Shown here: piece after piece, positions 35,294-47,436 of the stretch
How positions within the stretch are numbered: position 1 is the stretch's first letter
How the letters are laid out: every line of letters starts with the position of its first letter
Source of the DNA: Antilocapra americana
Taxonomy: Eukaryota > Chordata > Mammalia > Artiodactyla > Antilocapridae
NCBI GenBank assembly: GCA_007570785.1
Contig: ML660211.1
Coordinates: 4,462,775-4,526,774 of the forward strand
Reading direction: 5' to 3'
DNA length: 64,000 nt
Translations under genes and position numbers: made by a program
The notes under the pieces: generated by a model
What the model saw: the letters and a program-made list of their open reading frames with translations, nothing else
Told to the model about the DNA's origin: nothing
Databases searched by the model: none

Positions 35294-35722
35294 ATGAATA
35301 TAGATACCGTCTTCAAGAAAATAATAGCAAATCAAATTGAACAATATGTTGAAACACTCATACACCATGATCAAGAAGGATTTATCCCAGGGATGCAAGG
35401 ATATTTCAATATTCTCAGATCAGTATATGTAATCAATAACCTCAGATATGCAGATGACAGCACCCTTATGGCAGAAAGTGACAAAGAACTAAAGAGCCTC
35501 TTGATGAAAGTGAAAGAGGAGAGTGAAAAAGTTGGCTTAAAGCTCAACATTCAGAAAACTAAGATCATGGCATCTGGTCCCATCACTTCATGGCAAATAG
35601 ATGAGGAAACAGTGGAAACAGTGGCTGACTTTATTTGCGGGTGGGGGGCTCCAAAATCACTGCAGATGGTGACTGTGGCCATGAAATTAAAAGATGCTTA
35701 CTCCTTGGAAGGAAAGTTATGA
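35294..35722 (+). pseudogene. Chimeric open frame: L1 RT fingers joined to BovB RT palm
   Basis: A 142-residue open frame. Residues 1 to about 44 are L1 ORF2 RT (HHDQEGFIPGMQGYFNI); from about residue 47 it is BovB RT, including the active site NNLRYADDSTLMAES and KLNIQKTKIMASGPITSWQ, to a frame slip after VADFICG near 35640, beyond which the frame is out of BovB register. The switch lies at about 35430 where the BovB fragment starts. No promoter or start context suggests expression; this is a by-product of insertion, but it is unbroken across the junction. Confidence 0.8.
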
Positions 35723-36229
35723 CCAACCTAGATAGCATATTAAAAAGCAGAGACATCACTTTACCAACAAAGGTCCATCTAGTCAAGGCTATGGTTTTTC
35801 CAGTGTTCATGTATGAATGTGAGAGTTGAACTATAAAGAAAGCTGAATGCTGAAGAATTGATGCTTTTGAACTGTGGTGCTGGAGAAGACTCTTGAGAGT
35901 CCCTTGAACTGCAAGGAGATCCAACAAGTCCATCCTAAAGGAGATCAGTCCTGGGCATTCATTGGAAGGACTGATGTTGAAGCTGAAACTCCAATACTTT
36001 GGCCACATGATGTGAAGAGCTGACTCACTGGAAAAGACCTTGATGCTGGGAAAGATTGACAGCAGGAGAAGAAGGAGATGACAGAGGATGAGGTTGCATG
36101 GCATCACTGACTGGATAGACATTGGTTTGGGTGGACTCTGGCAGTTGGTGATGGATAGGGAGGCCTGACTTGCTGTGGTTCATGGGCTCGCAAAGAGTCA
36201 GACATGACTGAGCAACTGAACTGAACTGA
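35431..36229 (+). mobile_element. BovB LINE 3' quarter inside L1
   Basis: From AATCAATAACCTCAGATATG to the terminus AACTGAACTGAACTGAT. The YADD active site is intact and about 60 codons remain open before the first slip (a GGGTGGGGGG expansion at 35639-35648). L1 ORF2 resumes at 36230. No clear target duplication. Confidence 0.93.
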
Positions 36230-36509
36230 TACACAACATTAAAAATTGAAGAACAAACCCCCTGTAGTCACCTCAATAGATGCAGAAAAACCTTTTGATT
36301 AAATTCAACATCTATTTATGATTGAAATAATAAAAAAAACCTCTCCAGAAAGAACAGAATGCAAAGAAAGAACATACCTCAGCATTATAAAGGCCATATG
36401 AAAATCTCACAACTGACATTGTATTTAACCATAAAAAGCTAATAACATCCTGTCTAAGATAAGGAATAGGTAAACTCTCACTGCTTCTATTCAACATTGT
36501 TTTTGGAGA

Positions 36510-39500
36510 CTTCAGTTCAGTCACTCAGTCTTGTCCAACTCTTTACACCCATCGTTGCAGCAAGCCAGGCTTCCTATCCATCACCAACTCAGGGAGCTTA
36601 CTCAAGCTCATGTCTTTGAGTCAGTGATGCCATGCAGCCATCTCGTCCCCTTCTTCTCCTGCCTTCAATCTACCCCAGCATCAGGATATTTTCCAATGAG
36701 TCAGTTTTTCACATCAGGTGGCCAAAGTATTAGAGCTTAAGCTGCAATATCAGTCCTTTCAATGAATATTCAGGACTGATTTCTTTTAGGATTGACTGAT
36801 TTGACCTCCTTGCAGTCCAAGAGACTCTCAAAAGTCTTTTCCAACATCACAGTTCAAAAACATCAGTTCTTCAGTGCTCAGCCTTGTTTATGGTCCATAC
36901 ATGACTACTGAACAAATCATAGCTTTGACTAGACAGAATTTGTCGGCAAAGTAATGCCTTTGCTTTTTAACATGCTGTCTAGCTTTGTCATATCATTTCT
37001 CCCAAGGAGCAAGTGTCTTTTAATTTCATGGCTTCAGTCACTATCTGCAGTGATTTTGGAGCTCAAGAAAATAAAGTCTGTCATTTTCCATTGTTTCCCC
37101 ATCTATTTGCCATGAAGTGATGGGACTAGATGCCATGATCTTCATTTTCTGAATTTTGAGTTTTAAGCCAGCTTTTTCATTTTCCTCTTTAATTTCCATC
37201 AAGAGACTCTTTAGTTCCTATTCACTTTCTGTCATAAGGGTGGTATCATCTGTATATGAGATTACTGATATTTCTTCTGGCAATCATGATGCCAGCCTGG
37301 CTTCATCCAGCCCAGCATCGTGAGAACACGATGTACTATGCATATAAGTTAAATAGACCGGATGACGATACACAGCCTTGACGTACTCCTTTATCAATTT
37401 GGAACCAGTCTGTTGTACCATATCTAGTTCTAATTTTTGCTCCTTGACCTGCATACAGATGTCTCAGGAGGGAGGTAAGGTGGTCTGGTATTCCCATCTC
37501 TTGAAGAATTTTCCACAGTTTGTTGCGATTCACACAATCAAAGAGTTTAGCGAAGTAAATGAAGGAAAAGTAGATGTTTTTCTGGAATTCTCTTGCTTTT
37601 ACTATGATTCAACAGACGTTGACAATTTGACCTCTGGTTCCTCTGCCTTTTCAAAATGTGGCTTGAACATCTGGAAGTTCTTGGTTCACGTACTTTTGAA
37701 GCCATGCTTGCCGAATTTTGAGCATTACTTTGCTAACATGTGAGATGAATGCAACTATGTAGTTTGGACATTTTTGGCATTGGCTTTCTTTGAGATTGGA
37801 ATGAAAATGGACTTTTGCCAGTCCTGTGGCCACTGTTAAGTTTTCCAAATTTGAGGGCATATGGAGTGCGGCACTTTCACAGCACCACCTTTTAGGATTT
37901 GAAATAGCTCAACTGGAATTCTGTCACCTCCACTAGCTTTGTTCATAGTGATGCTTCCTAAGGCCCACTTGACTTCATTCTCTAGGGTGCCCGGCTCTAG
38001 GTGAGGGATCACACCATCATGGTTTCATGGTTTTCTGGGACATAGGAAGATCTTTTTTTTATAGTTCTTCTGCATATTCTTCTGTTTATTAATATTTTCT
38101 GCTTCTGTTAGGCCCTTACCATTTCTGTGCCAATCTTTGCATGAAATGTTCCCTTGGTATCTCTAATTTTCTTGAAGAGATCTCTAATCTTTTATATTCT
38201 ATTGTTTTCCTCTATTTTTTTGCATTGATCACTGGTGAAGGCTTTTTTTTTTTAATTTATCCTTGCTATTCTATGGAACTCTGTATTCAGATACGTATGT
38301 CTCTCCTTTTCTCCTTTACCTTTAGCTTCTCTTATTTCTCAGCTATTAGTAAAGCCTTCTCAGACAACCATTTTGCCTTTTTTATTTCCTTTTATTGGGG
38401 ATGGTTTTGATCAGCATCTCCTGTGTAATGTTACAAAACTCTGTCCATAGATCTTCAGGCACTCTATCTATCAGATCTAATCCCTTGAATCTACTTGTCA
38501 CTTCCACTGAATAGTCATAAGATAGTTAATTTAGGTCACACCTAAATGGTCTACTGGTTTTCCCTGCTTATAGTCAGCTTCCTGTCTTGATTTTGCTGCC
38601 TGTATGGAGCTTATCCATCCTTGGTTGCAAATAATATAACCAATCCGATTTCAGCATTGACCATCTGGTGATGTCCATGTGTAGAGTCATCTCTTGCATT
38701 ATTGGAAGAGGGTGTTTGCTATGAACAGTGTGCTCTCTTGGCAAAAATCTGTTAGCCTTTGCCCTGTTTCATTTTGTACTCCATCCAAGTTTTCCTGTTA
38801 CTCCAGGTATCTCTTGACTCCCTACTTCTGTATTTCAGTCCCTTATGATGAAAAGTACATCTTTTTTTTTTTATGGTTTTAGTTACAGAAGATCTTGTAG
38901 GTCTTTAGAGAACCAATCAACTTCAGCTTCTTTTGCATTAGTCTATGCCTTCCAAGGGCATAGACTTGGATTACTGTGATATTGAAAGATTTGCCTTGAA
39001 AACAGAGATTTCTATTGTCTTTGAGACTGTACCCAAGTACTGCATTTTGGACTCTTTCTTTGACTTTGAGGGCTACTCCATTTCTTTTAAGTGTTTCTTG
39101 CTCACAGTAGTAGATAAAATGGTCATCCGAATTAAATTCACCCATTGCAGTCCATTTTAGTTCACTGATTTGTAAAATGTCAATGCTGACTCTTCCCATC
39201 TCCTGTTCAACCACTTCCAATTTACCTTTATTCTTAGACCTAACATTCCAGGTTCCTATGCAATATTGTTCTTCACAGCATCAAACTTTAATTCCCTCAC
39301 CAGTCACATCCAAAACTGCACACTGTTTTCTCTTTGGCTCAGCCTCTTCAGTCTTTCTGGAGCTATTTCTCCACTCTTCTCCATTAACATATCCAGAATC
39401 TACTGACCTGGGGAGCTCATCTTTCAGTGTCATATCTTTGTGCCTTTTCATACTGTTCATGGAGTTCTCAAGGCAAGAATACTGAAGTGGTTTGCCATTC

Positions 39501-39706
39501 CCTTCTCCAGTGACCATGTTTTTTTCAGAACTCTCCACCATAACCCATCCATCTTGGGTGGCCCTACAGAGCATGGATCATAGTTTCATTGAGTTAGACA
39601 AAGCTATGATCCAGATGATCAGTTTGGTTAGTTTTCTGTGATTGTGGTTTTTCATTCTGTCTGCCCTCTGATGGATAAGGATAAGAGGATTGTGGAAGCT
39701 TCTTGA
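36510..39706 (-). mobile_element. BovB LINE, near full length, inside L1
   Basis: Starts at left with the 3' terminus (CTTCAGTTCAGTCACTCAGT) and ends with the 5' UTR (TCTGCCCTCTGATGGATAAG), about 3.2 kb, the usual BovB length. The palm motif has suffered a two-base deletion just upstream and would read YTDD (near 37240-37255). Endonuclease motifs are broken by small indels. TTTTTGGA at 36500-36507 and 39707-39714 is consistent with a target duplication in the host L1, which continues across the insertion. Confidence 0.94.
38879..39220 (-). pseudogene. BovB endonuclease N-terminal relic
   Basis: A 113-residue open frame that starts at about the BovB endonuclease N terminus: INILQ-type segment SIDILQISELKWTAMGEF, NSDDHFIYYC, and CFQGKSFNITVIQVYA. 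The frame then slips, losing the catalytic GDWNAK-type block. It belongs to the 36510-39706 element. Confidence 0.8.
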
Positions 39707-39960
39707 TTTTTGGAAGTCTTATCCACAGAAATCAAAGGAAAAGAAATAAAGAAATCCAAATTGGCAAAGAATTAAAACTACTCTTTGCAGATGACATGAC
39801 TATGCATAGAAAATTTTAAGGATGCCTCCAGAAAACTACTTAAACTCATCAATGAATTCAGTAAAGCTTTAGGATACAAAATTAATATACATAAATCTGT
39901 TACAATTCTATACACTGACAAATATTAGAAAACAAATTAATGAAATATATATCACTTTGC

Positions 39961-40225
39961 TTTGCATCTGAAATATTATAAATTAAGCATACTTCCATTT
40001 TAAAAAATTGAGATTCTTGTTTTTTTTTAATGTTATTTACAATTGCATTAAACTTTAAGCCACATATTCTCATATATTCTCCAATACTGGTTTAGAGTAT
40101 AGTCCTACAAAGAAAACCCACTTGTTTTTGCTGCTCTTCCACAATTTGACTGATCCAAATGATTGATAAGTATCACAATTCTATTTTCAGTATATTTTAA
40201 AAAGTGTATTAAGTATAGGTTACTT
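39961..40225. other. Unassigned AT-rich sequence
   Basis: Between the L1 relic and the next BovB; no family recognised. Confidence 0.4.
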
Positions 40226-40769
40226 ATACAGTAAACAGACACTTGCTTCTTGAAAGGAAAGATATGACAAACAGTATATTAAAAAACAGAGATATCACTT
40301 TTCCAACAAAGTTCCATATAGTCAAAGCTATGGTTTTCCAATAATCATGTACGGATATAAGACTTGGACCATAAAAAAGACTGAGGGCTGAAGAACTGAT
40401 GCTTTCAAATTGTGGTGCTGGAGAAGACTCTTGAGTGTCCCTTAGACTGCAAAGAGATCAAACCCATCAATCCTAAAGGAAATCAACCCTGAATATTCAT
40501 TGGAAGAACTGATGCTAAAGCTACAGTACTTTGCCCACCTGATCCGTAGATCACTAGAAAAAAATATTCACACTGGGAAAGACTGAAGACAAAAGGAGAA
40601 GAGGGTGGCAGAAGATGTGACAGCTAGATAGAGTCATCAACTGAATGGACACAAACTTGAGAAAATTTCAGAAGATAGTAAACGACAGGGAAGTCTGGTG
40701 AGCTACAGTCCACAGGGTTACAAAGAGTTAAACCCAACTTAGCAGCTGAACAACAAAAAATACAGTAAA
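40226..40769 (+). mobile_element. BovB LINE 3' end with target-site duplication
   Basis: Body 40236-40759, from CAGACACTTGCTTCTTGAAA to CAGCTGAACAACAAAAA. The 10-bp repeat ATACAGTAAA at 40226-40235 and 40760-40769 flanks it exactly. Highly diverged and without RT active site. Confidence 0.95.
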
Positions 40770-43700
40770 TAAAAATTATTTTTATTAAAAAGCATAAAAT
40801 GTTAAATTTCAATCAAATGTCCAAGAAATAATTAACACTATTTTATTGCAAATGCTTTATTTAGTCAATTAATTACTAAAAAGATTCTCTGGCAAGTACA
40901 CTGCCCAATATTTGAAGGAAAATATCATATTGAGTTCCTTTTATTTAATTATGTACTGTCAAGCCAGGCAACCTCAGAATAGTATTATATAATATGACAA
41001 AGTATTTCAAATGAGTTCATTGATACTGTAAGTGAGAAAGACATTTTCTTTTTGAAAAGAGAACCTTATTTTTTTCTAGAAATCAGCTGTGGCATATGTG
41101 ACTTTAAACTATTATAATAAAAGTGTTTTGTGTGGGTTAATTGATTAATTCTGAAATTATTCATTTATTCATCTACATGGATAGAGTTTAATCAAAACAA
41201 TTATTAATTTCTCATACATTTCTAGACTTTATATTAATAAGTAGGTCTTCAATTATAGCTTCTAATTCAAGTTAAAAACTCTTGCATCTGCTTAAGAGGA
41301 AAATTACATCAATGCAAAATAAATGTAGCTAAATTACTTCTAGCTATGTACTTCATTTGGCAGGAGTTGTACTTCATTTGTGAACTGGACATTTAGCATT
41401 AACAATCCCAATGAGGTAAAGAAACCAAAGATAGGGAAGAATGAATTTAGTTAGAGGTAGAAATATGTAATCTTCAGACTCTTATTTAAAGTAATGGAAG
41501 CTAAATAGAAAAATATTGCAAATGTTCAGCTCATGCCATAAATAACATGGGATATTTTCAATTAAATTTGTTATTGAATGATATAAAATATTTTAGCATT
41601 TACAAATGATGCATAGTCTCATATTACCTTTTGCACAAAAGATAGGTAAATTAGGTAAAGTGTTAGTCGGCCAGTCATGTCCAACTCTTGTGATAACATT
41701 GGACATACTCAATACATAGTTTTGTTCATCATGGGCATAGATTTAAAGGTAATTGTATAAACATTAATTTGCTCATAAAGTAGTTTATTGTCACTTCACT
41801 TTTCTACTTATCTAATTGTAGGTGCCTCTTCCAGTTCATTTTTCTTACACACATATAAGGCTGATAATTAGCCACTAGACTGAAAATAGCTACAGAACAG
41901 GTTGGTTTAATCTTTAAGGTCTTTTATTCTGTTTGCAAATCCTTATTAATAATTGCAGTGAAATACAAAATTAATAATTTATGTTCTGTCCAACAAAGAC
42001 ATTAGTTCAAGTCATTTAAGATGTTAAGACAGCTTTAATAAATGGTTTTCTGATATACAATGTATTAGGTTAATTCATAACAGACATAATGATGAGTAAA
42101 CACTTAGAGAATTTTAAGGATTAGAGAATATTTTAATAGACTTGATTTTGGCGCATCAAATGTTGAGATTGAATTTACCGTCATAAAGAAAGACTAACTG
42201 ATGTACACCAAGTATTTATTGAGGCTACCAGTCACCTAGTAGTTTTCTCTTGTTTTAACTTCAGAGGTAGGTGGTAGAAATGATAGCAGTACCAACAAAG
42301 GTGTGGGAAAGCTTGGAGGTCACTGGGTAACCAGTGTGAGGGCAGTGGGGGCCATTTGTAGCATCTGCTCACTCTTCTAGAGAAATCTGGTCCTGGCCAG
42401 GATGGGGAGCAAAAGGCCTTGGAGGCAACTTGGCGACATGTTGATGGAAACTGTCACAGAATGTGGGAAGTACAGGTGTTTGGGTTTGCACCTCGCTGTA
42501 AAGTGTTAAGTCCCATGGTTCATTATTCTCCTTTGTAACAAATCATAAAGGACTGTGCAGCTGTCACAAGGAATGCCTATGTTTCCTTGCGTAAAGTGAT
42601 AACTAAGAGAGGGCATAACTCATCCAATGAGAGCGGCATCAGCATGATCACAAAATTTTCTGAAACTCAGCTAATGATTTGGGAATTCTTAGCATAGCAT
42701 GATAAAGGACTTCTACCTTATGAATTATTATACCTTATGACTATAATTTATACCACAAAGTAAGCATTTTGTGATAGTGTATTTTAGTTACAGAGTAAGA
42801 AGAAACAAATGACTTCTAGTTTTACAATATTTTATTCTATTTGAAAGGTTTCTTGGATACCCATAAATATCTCTCCTATATAGGCCCCTAATTTTTTCTT
42901 GTTTGTTTTTGGCTCGTTTAAAGAGGAGTTACTCTCAAACTATAATAAGCATCTTTTATTTTGTTGTTAAATCTATTAATGGAACTGGTGGTAGTGGGAA
43001 AAGGGTCAAAATAGAAGAAATGGAATGTTTTTATTGTTCTTACTACATACCAGCTATGAAGTCAAGGTATTACTTTCACATATATCGTTAAATAAGAGCA
43101 AGCTTCATTTTTCTTTCTTTAGATATAAGTTTTTCAAAAAAAAAAGAAAAAAAATAGGCAGTGACAGCTAAGAAAGACCAGCAGATCCTAAATTAACTCT
43201 CAAAAAGAATGACAAATTAAGTAACAGGAGAATAAATTGGTGATTTCTTCAAATATATAGAAATTTTCAAAGATCCATTAAGATAAGTCCTTTCTTAATT
43301 GGCTATATTTGCACCTGGAATCTCAAGTTATTTTTCTATTTATTAAAAAAATCTGGAAGTAATGTCAGTAAAAGTTACATCTTAGTGACAATTAGTAGAA
43401 AATTGTACCTGCTTTTTTTTTTCAGTTAAATATTTTCTGTGCTTTGAACCACTTTCTGTCACTATGCAGATGTGCAATTCCATTGTGTTTGGTATTCATA
43501 GTTATAAGTTTACTACTGAGCAGATTCTAGTGACAAAATAACTATTTATTATGTGAAAAGAAAAGTTGGGTATAATGAAGAAAATAAAGTCCAGAGGAAA
43601 ATACTGTGTGACTAAGTGGGAAAAGTCAATTATGAATCTACTTTGAATAGGCAAGTTCCCTCTTGTATTATTATGAGGTTGCACTCTAAAAATGTAACTA

Positions 43701-44005
43701 GGGCAAACAAAATGTAGGTTTCCATTGGTATAACTGTTATAAGATAATGAGAGGCAAAAACATGAAAAATCATACTAAACAAATATAAAACTAAATGTAA
43801 TTCAGCCCCTATATACTTTTTTTCCCCCTCTGTGCACTATTATTTCCACAGAAAGCATATGTGATCAAGTTCCCCTTCTTAATATTGATGGAACTGCCTT
43901 ACACATGTTTTATAAGAAAGGGTGGATTCAGAATAACACCGAGTGTTAACTTTATTGTAGACACAGTGCAACCACTATTTCAATCCATCTTTACAGGAAC
44001 TCAGA
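40770..44005. other. Unassigned, mostly AT-rich; one Bov-A scrap
   Basis: The longest stretch without an assigned repeat. It contains a 44-bp Bov-A-like scrap (41659-41702, listed) and a block at 42240-42660 that is clearly less AT-rich and includes GGTCCTGGCCAGGATGGGGA (42389). That block has no long open frame and I do not recognise it; it could be a decayed pseudogene, an old LTR or a conserved non-coding element. Confidence 0.4.
41659..41702 (-). mobile_element. Bov-A/BovB tail scrap
   Basis: GTTAGTCGGCCAGTCATGTC and CAACTCTTGTGATAACATTGG resemble the start of the reverse-complemented tail. No duplication seen; only 44 bp, so moderate confidence. Confidence 0.6.
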
Positions 44006-44102
44006 GCTGCCCTGGTAGCTCCACTGGTAAAGAATCCACCAGCAATGCAGGAGACCCCAGTTTGATTCCAGGGTGGGGAAGGCTACCCACTTCACTATTC
44101 TT
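44006..44102 (+). mobile_element. Bov-tA SINE, truncated by the next copy
   Basis: Head GCTGCCCTGGTAGCTCCACT with B-box-like GTTTGATTCCAGG, then body to ACCCACTTCACTATTCTT, where the next Bov-tA begins. The rest of this SINE is not found on the far side. Confidence 0.88.
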
Positions 44103-44285
44103 GGGCTTCCCTGGTGACTCAGCTGACAAAGAATCTGCCCTCAGTGCAGGAGACCTGGGTTTGATCCCTGGTTGGGAAGATCCCCTGGAGAAGGGAAAGG
44201 GTACTCACTCCAGTATTCTGGCCTTGAGAATTCCATGGACTGTCTAATGCATGGGGTTGCAAAGAGTGACTTTCACTTTCACTTT
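44103..44285 (+). mobile_element. Bov-tA SINE, tandem to the previous copy
   Basis: Head GGGCTTCCCTGGTGACTCAG, B-box-like GGTTTGATCCCTGG (44158), body GTACTCACTCCAGTATTCTG and end AAAGAGTGACTTTCACTTTC. The TTTCACTTTCACTTT ending resembles the BOV-A2 linker. Confidence 0.93.
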
Positions 44286-44360
44286 AGTGACTCAGAATGA
44301 GCAATACTTTAATGATAACAAGTGACAGGAGTGATTAAATAAACAGGATTTAACACATCT

Positions 44361-44569
44361 GGGCTTCCCTCATGGCTCAGACAGTAAAGAATCCACCTGC
44401 AAAGTAGGACACCTGGGTTCCATCCCTGGGTTGAGACAATCCCCCAAAGGAGGGCATGGCAACCCACTTCAGTGTTCGAGCCTGGAGAATCCCCATGGAC
44501 AGAGGTGCCTGGCAGGCTACAGTTCATGGGGTCACAAAGAGTCAGACATGACTGAGTCAGTAAGCACAT
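44361..44569 (+). mobile_element. Bov-tA SINE
   Basis: Complete head GGGCTTCCCTCATGGCTCAG, body AGGGCATGGCAACCCACTTC, tail GAGTCAGACATGACTGAGTC. Third same-strand copy within 570 bases. Confidence 0.95.
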
Positions 44570-44999
44570 ACATACAACACAACCAGGAAGATATAGACTT
44601 TGAAGCCAGTTCTATTTTAAAGCAGAGTTTAAGATAGTGTGCTACAGCAGATCTCTAGGGAGAAAATTTAGTAAGACACTGGTGTCAGAGAGAATGGATG
44701 TCTTCACTGGAGTTGAGTTGCAAACAGATCATGTTGGCTTACAGTAGTTGTTTTAACTGTTTTCATTATTTATACTTCCTCTTTCATACCCACTATATAT
44801 GCTACTATCAGAATAATAGAAATAAAACTCAATATTGATCATTGACTCCCCTTGTACTAAATAATTTAATTCCTCATTTATTCCCAATATTTCAAAGTTT
44901 CCTGGCATTTAATTAATCTACTATCTAACCTCTACCTTTTCAAAATGTTATAGCCAACCACCTAACTCTATTATTCCACACCTTAAAACTGGTGCACAT
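44570..44999. other. Unassigned sequence
   Basis: No gene or repeat recognised. Confidence 0.4.
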
Positions 45000-45180
45000 T
45001 AATTCACTTCCCTGTCTTTTACCCCTTCATTTCCTCTCTGTCTACCCCTTTATTCATTCTAGTTCATCCTTTTTCCTGGAATGTCTTTCCTGCTGTGTAC
45101 ATTTATTAAAATTCTTCCAGAGCTCAAAGGCCAGTTAAATCCTGCACCCTTAAAGAACACTCTCTAGATTTGCATAAAAT
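45000..45180 (+). mobile_element. Probable L2 LINE 3' relic
   Basis: TTTTTCCTGGAATGTCTTTC (45070) and CAGAGCTCAAAGGCCAGTTA (45118), followed by AAAGAACACTCTC, match the L2 3' end landmarks that read TGCCTGGAATGCC and TCAGCTCAAATGTCACC. Diverged, as expected for an L2. Confidence 0.6.
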
Positions 45181-47436
45181 GACTTCTAATTTGAATAATT
45201 CTTTTATCTTGTGTTCACTTATTCACCTTCCTTCTCTTCAAAAGGGAGGTGGACAAACTTAATAGTTCTTTATAAAAGGTAATACTCAACTATTTGACAT
45301 ATTAAGTCTAGTAAATTTATCTTGGGTTTTAACTTGAATTTACATATATTAGCATAATTTATTATTTAAAAAAATTATATACACTGCATTTGGCATATGG
45401 GATCATCTTATATCATTTCAGGTACTAAAACTGAAAATGGCAATGTTAGCTATTTCCTAACACAATCAAATAATTTAGCAACAGTTTGGTTTTGAAACAA
45501 TTTATTTCAGTGAAATGAAGCCTGTTTAAAGGCAAAATAATATTGTCTCCAGTAGTATTTCCCAAACTCTGTCCCTGGTAATCTTAGGAATTCTGTGAAG
45601 CTCTTTTAGCAGTTGTATTCCCTTTTAACTAAATCAAGATGCTCTTATTCAATTTTAAGAATATAAGTTTCCATTGGATATATTATTTCTTCTAAAGCCT
45701 AAATAAGTTAGATATATTGGTTAAAGTCAGCTATGACAGCATAGATAGTTCATCAGTTTATATCTTTTATCTTTAAAACAATATATTAAAACTGTTTAAG
45801 CAAGATGAAAAAGAATGAAAAATTGCTTCTAGAAACAGTCTTTGGACTATATAAACAATGTGAAAGCTCAGAGGTTCAAGCCAAAGCTTTTGTAGTATAT
45901 TTTGGGTACAGAGGTAAAATTCAATGTGGGCTAGTCTTAAGGCAGCATTTCCATGATATAGTGCTTTCTCTGGGACTCTTAGAAAATATGAATATTTGCT
46001 TCTTATGCATAAAAGATTAATATATTGAATTCTTGCATATATGTAATAGCCCTTCTTTCAATGACTATCCTTGAAATTTAGGAAAGTAACATGATGAGAG
46101 TCTATTACGGCATTATCTTATTATGAAGTTCTGAATATCCAATTAAGCACAAATGCCAGAGAATTATTAATCTACTTCAATTTATTTAAATAAGAAAATT
46201 TATATTAATCAAAATCTTCAAATGGAAATGCTGACTTCTGATATACTTCATCAACTAACAAATATGAATGATGATAAAAAATCCCACATGTTCATAAATG
46301 AACTAATAGTTTGCATATGATCTCATATGTTATATAAAACTGCTTTGTAGTGACTCCATTTAAAGAAAGTTGTTATTGAAATTTTTTATAAAAGAGGTTA
46401 TTGATGTTAAAAATCAGGGGAAGGGAGAAAAAAAAATTGACTCTGTTTTAGCAGAAATCAAAGTGACACCAAAAAACCTATAAGACAGAAATATCTTTAG
46501 CAGATATTTGAAAAATGTAAAGTGGTAGAAATTGATATACAAACTAAATTGAATTTTAGTAGAGCTATTCTTTGTTTTGAGGGGAAAAGCAAAGCACATC
46601 AGAAAGGAACCATTAAAACTAGCCTTAGTAATATACAGGCATTCAGTTATTTAATCAGAAGAGAAACTCCACAGATAGACCAGGTTTCAATAAAAGTTAC
46701 AGAGCCTAAAGATTATCTTCAGGATGATGTCATGCCCTCTTCATGAAAAGAAGAATCATACATCTTCAGAAAAAAGAACTAAGAATTTTAAGAGAAATGA
46801 GATATTCAGAAAATAATTTAATTGTTTAACCTTGTAAGATCTCTGCTATATCTAGAACTGACTGGAAAAACATTTTAAAGCAGAACATAGGAACTTATTT
46901 TTCCCTTTATAATCACCTAATATATAATTTAGATTGCCATCAGAGGTTAAGAAAAATAGCTCTCTGAAATGTGAAGTGAAGACAAACATTTGCCAAAATA
47001 AAACTAATAAACCACCAGATGAAGTTTCTCTTTTATAAATTCTGGGAAGATATTTTTTATATAGGAATGGTACAGGTGAGCACAGGTCATCCTGCAGATT
47101 TAAATATAGAAAAAATTATATATTAGTGAAGAGACTAACTTATGATTAAAAACAGCCAAACACTTATCAGTGCTTCCTTCTCATTTTGACCAAGCTTATA
47201 CTTCATATAAACAAAATTAATTTTACTTACATAGCTACACAGAAGAGACATAGTAGCAATTTTTAAGCAAAATTATTTGACTGAAAGCTAACTGATCATA
47301 AATTAAGAAACACATTTTGTCTTAATTAAAATAAGGAACAATATAACCTTGAGTGGTAAATGTGAAATGTGTGGTAGTATGGCTCACAATAGAGAGCATC
47401 TAACTTTTTCTATATCTTTTCTTTGAAGTATCACAT
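45181..47436. other. Unassigned AT-rich sequence
   Basis: No gene or repeat recognised with confidence. Open frames at 45805-46020 and 46522-46746 have no family features and no flanking splice or promoter support. Confidence 0.4.

Larger units (their letters stand above)
34205..39960 (+). mobile_element. L1 LINE ORF2 relic carrying several later insertions
   Basis: L1 ORF2 from the end of the endonuclease into the RT, present as 34205-34305, 34431-34519, 34791-35430, 36230-36509 and about 39707-39960. Landmarks: CAAACAGAACCCAAAGTTAG, CCAATATCACTGATGAATAT, ACACCATGATCAAGAAGGA, CTCAATAGATGCAGAAAAAC, TTTGCAGATGACATGACTAT. The pieces join in L1 order, so this was one element before being broken. 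The last piece carries the L1 active-site region with a decayed frame. No L1 3' UTR follows; the text fades near 39960. Confidence 0.9.

Noticed and set aside
39177..39485. 102-residue plus-strand open frame
   Set aside because: Antisense to the 5' end of a minus-strand BovB; a by-product of its composition.
45805..46746. Two open frames of 71 and 74 codons in unassigned DNA
   Set aside because: No motifs or flanking gene signals; expected by chance in a window of this size.
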